Shown here piece after piece: positions 1 through 5,554 of a stretch of DNA of 5,554 nucleotides. The DNA is from Albibeggiatoa sp964388965 (GTDB taxonomy: Bacteria > Pseudomonadota > Gammaproteobacteria > Beggiatoales > Beggiatoaceae). The position numbers and the translations under genes are program-made. The DNA lies in NCBI GenBank assembly GCA_964388965.1, contig CAYMCP010000112.1:1-5554 (forward strand). The letters are read 5' to 3'. A model generated the notes under the pieces. The model had not been told where the DNA came from and made no database searches. It saw nothing but the letters and a program-made list of their open reading frames with translations. Every line of letters starts with the position of its first letter. Position 1 is the first letter of the stretch.

Positions 1-149
1 TAATTACTAAGTATAGACAAGTATAACTAAGTTTTCAATAGCTGCTATCTAACCCCTCAAGGAGAGGCACCCACAAGGCACAAAGGAAAATCCTATGCAC
101 TCCATTTTCATCGCATCTATGGCACGACTAAACACGTCTACAGCGACGA
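1..149. other. Non-coding segment downstream of the cobB-type gene
   Basis: I see no convincing gene here. Positions 1-50 have only 13 G/C. They include three 10-bp direct repeats (6-35) and a short inverted repeat ATAGC-T-GCTAT (38-48). Positions 51-150 are much richer, with 49 G/C in 100, and contain GGCAC three times (66-70, 77-81, 121-125) and short inverted repeats CCTC/GAGG (near 55-67) and AGGA/TCCT (84-94). None is a proper rho-independent terminator for the minus-strand gene, since stems are only four bases and lack a T-tract. The G+C-rich block could be an interspersed repeat or the edge of an old insertion. Confidence 0.5.
6..35. repeat. Three tandem 10-bp direct repeats
   Basis: ACTAAGTATA (6-15), GACAAGTATA (16-25) and ACTAAGTTTT (26-35) share the core AAGT at identical phase, one helical turn apart. 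The spacing resembles tandem response-regulator (OmpR/PhoB-type) half-sites, but no regulator or gene to the left is visible, and low-complexity A+T-rich sequence can produce this by chance. Confidence 0.4.
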
Positions 150-1532
150 TTAGATACAACTTGTCAATTTCTGTTGGATAAATTGCACAAATCTTGATGC
201 CCAACGATTTTGTTCCACATCTTTCAAATGCGCATAACAAGCTAAAGTATTTTTATAAACTATACCGTCATGTGACCCGTCGATACCATAACCACGTTTA
301 ACTTGATAAGCATAACATAATGGTGCGTCTATATTCACCGCTTGCGAGTAATGAAACTCATGTGCGGCAATTTCAGCTAACTGATTTTGTGCATCACGCA
401 AAACCCATAAACCTTGCCCTGTTTCTTGTAAAATTGTATAACCGCTTCCTTTTGGTTTTTGGTGCATAACCGTATCCAGTGGCAATGCGCCTACCATTTC
501 CCACGATTGTTGATGCCAAAAAAGTCTCCGCGCCAAATACATCAAACCACCACACTCAGCATACACTGGTAAACCTTGCTCTATGGCATGTTTAATGGAT
601 TGTCTTAAACTAAAATTATCTTCTAATTGTTTAGCGTGTGTTTCAGGAAATCCACCACCAATAAATAAACCATCTAATTTAGGTAATTGATCATCTCGTA
701 ACGCATTGATAAAAATTAATTCTGCACCTGCGCGTTGCAAAGCTTGTAAATCGGTGGCGTAATAAAATCCAAATACACTATCTCGAATAACACCAATTTT
801 CACTGTTTTTTCTATTGTTTTAATTGGATTGGGTATATAGTCAAATTTTGTTGCCAATCGAGAAATTTGTTGTACTTTTTCTAAATCAACTTGTTGCGCT
901 ACGATTTTACCTATTTGATCAATCTTTGCGGTGGTTTGTCTGGCTTCATTGCTCGGAATTAATCCTAAATGGCGTTCTTCAATCGTTAATTCAGCATGAC
1001 GTAAAATACTAGCTAATACCGGCATATCAGTATAATAATCAATCGCTTTTAATAATTTTCCCTCATGACGTGTAGATGCAACTTGATTAAGAATAACGCC
1101 TGCAATATTAATATGATTATCAAACGCTTGCAGACCTAAAATGATTGGTACAATCGTGCGAGTCATGCCATTTGGATTCAATACTAAAATAATCGGCGCA
1201 CCAACGAGTCGTGCTAATGCTGCATTACTCGTTTTACCTTCTACATCAATACTATCGAATAACCCCATATTTCCCTCGATGATACCCATATCAACATCAT
1301 GCGTATACTGAGCAACACAATGCTGTATTTCGGCTTCAGTCATAGTGTGGAAATCTAAATTATGACAATCGCGCTGTGCAGCTTGCGTCAGCCACAGAGG
1401 ATCAATGTAATCAGGTCCTTTTTTAAAAGGTTGGACAGTCGAGCCTTTTTGAATCAGAGCAGCACAAAGCCCAATAGATACAGTGGTTTTTCCTGATGAT
1501 TTATGCGCAGCGGCAAGCATGAGATGTGACAT
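150..1532 (-). CDS. cobB: Cobyrinate a,c-diamide synthase family amidotransferase (CobB/CbiA, possibly DsrN-like)
   Basis: This 460-residue cytoplasmic enzyme belongs to the family that uses glutamine and ATP to amidate the a and c carboxylates of cobyrinate in cobalamin synthesis. The N-terminal dethiobiotin-synthetase-like ATPase has a P-loop at residues 7-17 ending SSGKTT, the family motif GPDYIDP at 39-45, and EGNMGLFD at 86-93, which supplies acidic metal/substrate residues. The C-terminal class I glutamine amidotransferase domain starts near 245. It shows GGGFPE at 292-297, the nucleophile Cys327 in AECGGLMYL, and the HEFHYS motif at 391-396 with the catalytic His. Length is normal for the family and nothing is broken. 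The start is fixed by an in-frame upstream stop and by the fit of MSHLMLAAAH to the family N-terminus, although no good Shine-Dalgarno sequence precedes it. The AHKSSGKTT P-loop and the C-terminal YGIDGSHDGIVYKN region also recall DsrN, which is proposed to amidate siroheme for reverse dissimilatory sulfite reductase. No cob or dsr neighbour is in view, so the substrate is undecided. The family call is very secure; the symbol is less so. Confidence 0.95.
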   Translation of the reverse strand: MSHLMLAAAHKSSGKTTVSIGLCAALIQKGSTVQPFKKGPDYIDPLWLTQAAQRDCHNLDFHTMTEAEIQHCVAQYTHDVDMGIIEGNMGLFDSIDVEGKTSNAALARLVGAPIILVLNPNGMTRTIVPIILGLQAFDNHINIAGVILNQVASTRHEGKLLKAIDYYTDMPVLASILRHAELTIEERHLGLIPSNEARQTTAKIDQIGKIVAQQVDLEKVQQISRLATKFDYIPNPIKTIEKTVKIGVIRDSVFGFYYATDLQALQRAGAELIFINALRDDQLPKLDGLFIGGGFPETHAKQLEDNFSLRQSIKHAIEQGLPVYAECGGLMYLARRLFWHQQSWEMVGALPLDTVMHQKPKGSGYTILQETGQGLWVLRDAQNQLAEIAAHEFHYSQAVNIDAPLCYAYQVKRGYGIDGSHDGIVYKNTLACYAHLKDVEQNRWASRFVQFIQQKLTSCI

Positions 1533-1622
1533 AGTAATTTGGTAGTGGGGATAATGACTGAAAATGCAATTTTAGCATTAGTACGGATTTATCGTTACTC
1601 CTCTAATTTTATAAATTATTTT

Positions 1623-1650
1623 TTGAATAATATTTAAAAATCGCTACACT
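1623..1650 (+). promoter_or_regulatory. Putative sigma70 promoter for the large exported protein gene
   Basis: A -35-like TTGAAT (1623-1628) and a -10-like TACACT (1645-1650) are separated by 16 bp. Each matches the consensus at four of six positions, including the most conserved ones (TTGA; T, A and final T). Initiation about 7 nt downstream would give a leader of roughly 28 nt, enough to contain the ribosome site at 1672-1675. The surrounding DNA is A+T-rich, which raises the chance of a false match. Confidence 0.4.
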
Positions 1651-1670
1651 TGACAGTAATCAACTTAATT

Positions 1671-1675
1671 TAGGA
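1671..1675 (+). promoter_or_regulatory. Ribosome binding site of the large exported protein gene
   Basis: TAGGA contains the Shine-Dalgarno core AGGA (1672-1675), nine bases before the ATG at 1685. It supports that ATG over the next in-frame Met (residue 11), which would remove half of the signal peptide. Confidence 0.6.
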
Positions 1676-1684
1676 CTAAAAATT

Positions 1685-4600
1685 ATGAATTCATCGAAAT
1701 TACTACTATGCGCAATGCTGTGGCTGCTAACGAGCATGACACTTCACGCGGCTAATATTATTCCTGTTAGAATGCCAGAAGAATTACCCGTTTCTGTTGA
1801 AAATCCGTATGTTCTTGATTTAGATCAATCTGTTACGACACCGAACGGCAATCAATTATTCCAAGATCATGCGTTACACTTTGACTTAGGAATGCCGGTT
1901 GATACGGGAGATGAACTTTTTGTGCGCGTCGCTTTGAGCAAAGAAGTTTTATGGGGTGTGAGCAATCTCGTATTACTATTTGAGGAAGGCAACCAGCCTA
2001 ATCTAGTCGATGGCGTACAAGATTTGAATGATAACGGCGTGTTAGAAGTATTAGAAGTCGGTTTTCTTACTGAAACTGCTATAGCCGATATAGGTATATT
2101 AAACCAAAATATTGCAACTTTTTTATTAAAATTACCAAATAGCATTACTGCTGATGCGCAATTATTACTCGCCACTACTCGCTCGGATTATGCAATCGAC
2201 GATGGGCGTGTTATCAACACCGCTGGACATCCAACACTTCGTATTATCGATACGACAAGAGATGCAAGTATATCTTTCTCCGTACACAAAACCCAAGCTG
2301 ATGCTGGTATTGGTAGTAATGCTTTAACGTTAGACGGTGGTGTATTATTAATTAATTTTATTCCGCAATTTGATTCTGCCATCACATCACCCGCAATATC
2401 CACACTTGATCCCCTAACAATACCGGCAAATAGTACATTTATCGAAGAAGGTGAGCCAAATGATGCACTAACTGGTGGTAGTGACACCGATACCGATTTA
2501 TCTACTGCATCATACGTTTTAATAAATGATGAATTTCTAATTGACGATCCTATCAACTTAACTGCGGCTGATTTTTTACAAATTGATGTTATTGGTGATA
2601 TGACAACGGTATCAAACGTATTCATTGAATTCGATGACAGTGGAATAGATGTCGCGGGTGTACAAACAGCATTTGATATAGAGCTAGGACGTGCTCGGGT
2701 AAAAATACCGGGCAATTTATTTCCTGAAGTAGCACGGGAAGATCATATTGCTATTCAAATTAATCAATTACCAATGATTACAACCCATTACGCGGTAAAT
2801 GCTCAAATTGGTTTAGTGCGAAATGGTATAACTAATATTGTATTTGACGAGTTTGAGCCTGATGTTTTTAATTTTCTAACTATCGAATCACCTATTTTAA
2901 TTACTAAACCTTCACCTGATAGCGTAATTGAAATGGTTAGCGAATTTGCAACATCAGTTGAACAATACATTACTTTCACCAATCAAGGCGATGACACCTT
3001 ATTTATTAAATTAAATTCATTACCAAAAGGTGAATTTAGTTTTGTCAGTAACTATGTTGTTGAACTCGAAACCCAACAGTCTACGCAATTTAGAGTGCAA
3101 TGTACGCCATCGAATTATTTGGGTACAGAATTAGATTTGCAATTTACTACCAATAGTTTAAATCAAGAATTAATCAATTATAAACTACTATGTCGTACTA
3201 AAAGCATACCAGAGCCTGAAATTGAAATACTCGCTAATGATACGCTGATCGGAGTAGGTAGTGAGATTCATTTTGGTACGATTTTGCAAAGTGAATCGAG
3301 TACAATTAAATTCACAATTCGCAATCTTGGTACTGCGACGCTCAATTTAGAAAATCCAGTTATACCTACTGGTTTTAGTTTAGGTGGCATCATACCACAA
3401 CAATTGGCAGCGAATGGCGTAACGCATTTTGATTTAAGTTTAAGTGGAAAAATGTTAGGTGAATTCAAATCTCCACTAAATTTATTTAATGATGACAGAG
3501 ATGAAAATCCTTTTCAATTAATTTTAATGGGTCAGGTATTACCACTAGCGATTGTTCCATCTGATGCCCCTCCCCTCACTACAGACCCCGCGCCTACTAC
3601 AAGCACTACTCCACCGATAATTAGTGCTTCTAGTGCCCCACCGACAAACGCTACAGGCGACGTTATTGGCGCAACCAGTAATGTAGGTAATACTGCGACT
3701 GATATTTATATTCAGCCCGGTAGCAGTGTTTCTGGTGGCTATTTAGCTGGCGAAATTAATAATCATGGCTTAATTTCAAATCTTACCATTAATCCAGACG
3801 CAAAATTAGAAGGTGGAAAACTGAGTTCAGTCATTTACAATTCTGGTACGGTATGTAATGCGACGATTACTAACTATTCTGAATTAATTGGCGGCAATGT
3901 GTGCGACGATATTCAAAATTTTGGGACGCTAACCGATGTCAACATATTGGAAGATAGCGAAGTAACGGGCGGATATTTAAACAATATTATTTTTAATGAA
4001 GGCAAGTTGTGCGACGTGAAATTAGAAGACAATACGCGCATAATCGGTGGTCAAATTAATTGTACGCTAACAGGGCAGGCAAGGGCACCCGCAACGATTG
4101 CCCAAGCTGAAATTTTAGAAAATTCAGAATTGTTTAATGTTTGTATTACGCCTAGTGTCCGTTTTGCAGAAGGTGTAGCATTACGCGGCAACGTAAAATT
4201 ACCGTCAAGCTATGTTTCTCCGAATATACAAGATTATTGCATTAATCCTGAGCAACTCGTCGAATATAGTGCGAACGAGTTATTAGGCACTGATCCAGAG
4301 GCATTTAGCATATTTTTTGACTCTGATTTGCAGAAAATCCCACCAAATGCAATGCAAAGCTTAACGCCAACGCAATTTAGTTTTATCCCAGATATGACAC
4401 TAGATGCGATGAGTAAAGAACAATTTGAAATGATTCCTATCAAAAGCTTCTCAGGTCTGACCGACAAAAACATGGTAGGTTTTTCTGGTGAATTAATAGA
4501 TTTAATGACAGCAGAACATGTTGAAATGATTAACCAAGATGCAGTTGCAGCATTGACAGGATGGGGTACAAGCAAATTTTTAACGAATTTTGATCCAGAG

Positions 4601-5554
4601 TTAATTACCCTAGAAACCGCGCAAAAATTTCTAAAACCGGATTGGTCTATGGATGAAAATGGTTTATTAACTGCGCCTGCAAATACACCTATTAATTTAG
4701 CAACTTTTCGATTACCTGCGAACTTCCCGGAACAAATTGGTATTGATTATGACTTTCCAAATTTTACTACTGGATTTGGTTTTGCTGGACGCGGTGAACC
4801 TATTTTACAACAAATTAATGCTATTTTGACTAATAATCCGCAAAATATACGCAGTGTACGCCAACGTGAAGATGGCTTAATTATCGTGGATAGCGTTGAT
4901 GGTACGCAACGCGCATTTATCGCAAATACATATGGTTTGATGCAACTTGGTGTAGAGGCTGAAACGGGTGTTACATTAGACGAAATGACAGGTAGATTAA
5001 ATATTATTACTGAGGCAAAACAACAATTTAGTTTTATTCCTGCGCCGAAAAATTATTTTTTACTTGGTGACAGTATCGGAGAGGATAGTAAGGCACATTG
5101 TTATCAGCAAGGTAATGTATTGCTGGAAATTAAGCAGAATAATCCTGTTGTAGTCATGTTTGCACCTAATGTAGTAGACAGCAGCGATGACAAAGGCGTT
5201 TACTTAGCGGAGGAGACTAATGAGCGGGCGATTCGTGAAGGTCGGGTTGTATTTGAGGACGGTACAGCACAAACGATTTACCCAACTGTATTACATCCAG
5301 AGACTTTTATGGATTTAGTCAAACAAATACAAGGTGTTGAAAGTATTGTTTACAATGTAGACGGTTCGTTTAATTTAGTCTTTTTTGGTCAAAATTACGC
5401 CTTACTGCCTACTTTTAATACATCCAGTCAAACTTTAAATGCAGGTGAACGGGTCGCGCCGAATTTAACTTTAAATTCTGATGGTAGTGTTGCTTACAAG
5501 GTACAGGACGACAATTTATTGCTGACTACACAAATTGAAATCAGTCCGCTTTAA
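1685..5554 (+). CDS. Large exported multi-repeat protein with choice-of-anchor D domains, function unknown
   Basis: This is a complete 1289-residue protein that I do not recognise as a named gene. Residues 1-22 form a Sec signal peptide: Lys5, a hydrophobic core, then LHA before Ala23. Two divergent beta-rich modules follow (about 61-190 and 279-390); the first carries an EF-hand-type loop at 113-124. Residues about 411-506 and 511-620 look like Ig-fold choice-of-anchor D/ASH-type domains, the second clearer, with TIKFTIRNLGTATLNL-like spacing. A Pro/Thr/Ser linker spans 621-660. Five 26-residue beta-solenoid-like repeats cover 674-807, and seven 16-residue helical repeats cover 853-964. The C-terminal 300 residues are beta-rich with an apparent duplicated module. 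Nine cysteines remain in the mature protein, six of them between 724 and 852. There is no lipobox, LPXTG, PEP-CTERM, autotransporter barrel or enzyme motif. A surface, sheath or periplasmic structural or adhesive role is inference. The start is supported by the signal peptide, the AGGA ribosome site and a promoter just upstream. The stop TAA is the last codon of the window, so any terminator or operon partner is out of view. Confidence 0.93.
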   Translation: MNSSKLLLCAMLWLLTSMTLHAANIIPVRMPEELPVSVENPYVLDLDQSVTTPNGNQLFQDHALHFDLGMPVDTGDELFVRVALSKEVLWGVSNLVLLFEEGNQPNLVDGVQDLNDNGVLEVLEVGFLTETAIADIGILNQNIATFLLKLPNSITADAQLLLATTRSDYAIDDGRVINTAGHPTLRIIDTTRDASISFSVHKTQADAGIGSNALTLDGGVLLINFIPQFDSAITSPAISTLDPLTIPANSTFIEEGEPNDALTGGSDTDTDLSTASYVLINDEFLIDDPINLTAADFLQIDVIGDMTTVSNVFIEFDDSGIDVAGVQTAFDIELGRARVKIPGNLFPEVAREDHIAIQINQLPMITTHYAVNAQIGLVRNGITNIVFDEFEPDVFNFLTIESPILITKPSPDSVIEMVSEFATSVEQYITFTNQGDDTLFIKLNSLPKGEFSFVSNYVVELETQQSTQFRVQCTPSNYLGTELDLQFTTNSLNQELINYKLLCRTKSIPEPEIEILANDTLIGVGSEIHFGTILQSESSTIKFTIRNLGTATLNLENPVIPTGFSLGGIIPQQLAANGVTHFDLSLSGKMLGEFKSPLNLFNDDRDENPFQLILMGQVLPLAIVPSDAPPLTTDPAPTTSTTPPIISASSAPPTNATGDVIGATSNVGNTATDIYIQPGSSVSGGYLAGEINNHGLISNLTINPDAKLEGGKLSSVIYNSGTVCNATITNYSELIGGNVCDDIQNFGTLTDVNILEDSEVTGGYLNNIIFNEGKLCDVKLEDNTRIIGGQINCTLTGQARAPATIAQAEILENSELFNVCITPSVRFAEGVALRGNVKLPSSYVSPNIQDYCINPEQLVEYSANELLGTDPEAFSIFFDSDLQKIPPNAMQSLTPTQFSFIPDMTLDAMSKEQFEMIPIKSFSGLTDKNMVGFSGELIDLMTAEHVEMINQDAVAALTGWGTSKFLTNFDPELITLETAQKFLKPDWSMDENGLLTAPANTPINLATFRLPANFPEQIGIDYDFPNFTTGFGFAGRGEPILQQINAILTNNPQNIRSVRQREDGLIIVDSVDGTQRAFIANTYGLMQLGVEAETGVTLDEMTGRLNIITEAKQQFSFIPAPKNYFLLGDSIGEDSKAHCYQQGNVLLEIKQNNPVVVMFAPNVVDSSDDKGVYLAEETNERAIREGRVVFEDGTAQTIYPTVLHPETFMDLVKQIQGVESIVYNVDGSFNLVFFGQNYALLPTFNTSSQTLNAGERVAPNLTLNSDGSVAYKVQDDNLLLTTQIEISPL
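3704..4105 (+). repeat. Five 26-residue (78-bp) beta-solenoid-like repeats inside the large protein
   Basis: Residues 674-807 of the large protein break into units starting at 674, 700, 726, 752 and 778. Each carries a Gly-Gly pair at exactly 26-residue spacing: 684-685, 710-711, 736-737, 762-763 and 788-789. The pattern is alternating hydrophobics, a polar turn with Ser/Glu, hydrophobic-x-Gly-Gly, then hydrophobic-x-x-x-Ile-x-Asn-x-Gly-x-hydrophobic. This looks like one beta-helix coil per unit. The fifth unit has four extra residues, and decayed copies (818-819 replacing Gly-Gly; 825-836) run on to about 838. The units have diverged in sequence but kept length, so the coil is selected rather than recently duplicated. 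Confidence 0.85.
4241..4576 (+). repeat. Seven 16-residue (48-bp) helical repeats, built of octads, inside the large protein
   Basis: Residues 853-964 split without gaps into seven 16-residue units starting at 853, 869, 885, 901, 917, 933 and 949. Position 1 is Ile/Phe in six of seven units. Position 6 is Leu/Phe/Met/Ile/Val. Position 9 is Leu/Met or aromatic, position 10 is Ser/Thr in six of seven, and position 14 is hydrophobic in six of seven. Each unit is two octads of the form hydrophobic-(Pro/Ser/Thr)-x-x-x-hydrophobic-x-x, with Ser/Thr-x-x-Gln/Glu helix-cap boxes in several. I infer a solenoid of short helices. A degenerate continuation reaches about residue 983. Confidence 0.85.

Larger units (their letters stand above)
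1533..1684. other. Divergent intergenic region
   Basis: These 152 bp separate the starts of the two divergent genes and must hold the promoters for both unless the minus-strand gene is read from farther away. The plus-strand side has recognisable sigma70 and ribosome-binding elements. On the minus strand I see a TAAAAT hexamer (1569-1574) without a convincing -35, and an AGAGGAG run (1598-1604) too far from any useful start codon. An imperfect A+T-rich inverted repeat (1613-1620 with 1626-1635) overlaps the plus-strand -35 and could be a regulator site, but in such A+T-rich DNA it may be chance. I see no riboswitch; in particular, no cobalamin-riboswitch-like leader precedes the cobB-type gene, and the space is too short for a full one. 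Confidence 0.6.

Noticed and set aside
50..67. Rho-independent terminator for the minus-strand gene (CCTC/GAGG)
   Set aside because: The stem has only four pairs and is not followed by a T-tract on the minus strand, so it does not meet the usual pattern.
824..1012. 62-codon plus-strand frame within the cobB-type gene
   Set aside because: It lies opposite a conserved enzyme gene, has no ribosome site and resembles no known protein.
1650..1676. Perfect TTGACA -35 hexamer at 1650-1655 upstream of the large gene
   Set aside because: At 15-18 bp spacing there is no good -10 (TAGGAC, GGACTA), and transcription would start at or after the ATG, losing the ribosome site. The upstream TTGAAT/TACACT pair fits better.
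1703..1711. Possible lipobox (LLLC at residues 6-9) making the large protein a lipoprotein
   Set aside because: The residue before the Cys is Leu rather than Gly/Ala/Ser, and the Cys lies far too early in the signal peptide. The LHA site near residue 22 is a normal signal peptidase I site.
2188..2715. 175-codon open frame on the minus strand inside the large gene
   Set aside because: It is antisense to a well-supported CDS, has a low-complexity Ser/Ile-rich product with no recognisable motif, and has no support as a gene. The other antisense frames at 1867-2175, 3268-3468 and 4234-4575 are rejected for the same reason.
3704..4576. CRISPR-like or DNA-level tandem repeat array
   Set aside because: The 78-bp and 48-bp periods are visible only in the protein. 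The DNA copies are strongly diverged and in frame, so they are protein repeats.

Overview
The window holds two complete, divergently transcribed genes separated by about 150 bp, plus a short non-coding left edge. The DNA is A+T-rich by eye. The first gene is of a proteobacterial type seen in sulfur-oxidising gammaproteobacteria. The second encodes a very large exported, repeat-rich protein of the kind found in filamentous sulfur bacteria. My best guess is a Beggiatoa/Thiothrix-like gammaproteobacterium. This is inference from protein style, since no rRNA or marker gene is present.

Layout: (1) Positions 1-149 contain no convincing gene. They hold a very A+T-rich strip with three 10-bp direct repeats (6-35), then a more G+C-rich block (49 G/C in positions 51-150) directly after the stop of the first gene. 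(2) Positions 150-1532, minus strand, encode a full-length glutamine-dependent cobyrinate a,c-diamide synthase family enzyme (CobB/CbiA). The flavour is close to DsrN, the siroheme-amidating paralog of sulfur oxidisers. (3) Positions 1533-1684 are the divergent intergenic region. A plausible sigma70 promoter and Shine-Dalgarno sequence serve the plus-strand gene; no clear signals serve the minus-strand gene. (4) Positions 1685-5554, plus strand, encode a 1289-residue exported protein whose stop codon is the last triplet of the window.

The large protein is the most interesting item. After a Sec signal peptide I see two divergent beta-rich modules (the first with a perfect EF-hand-type calcium loop), two Ig-like 'choice-of-anchor D' domains and a Pro/Thr/Ser linker. 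These are followed by five in-phase 26-residue repeats that look like beta-solenoid coils, seven in-phase 16-residue repeats (fourteen octads) that look like an alpha-helical solenoid, and a C-terminal beta-rich region that appears internally duplicated. It has no recognisable catalytic domain, sorting signal or outer-membrane barrel, so its role (surface structure, sheath, adhesion or periplasmic scaffold) remains open.

Nothing in the sequence ties the two genes into one pathway. They are transcribed away from each other and share only the intergenic region.
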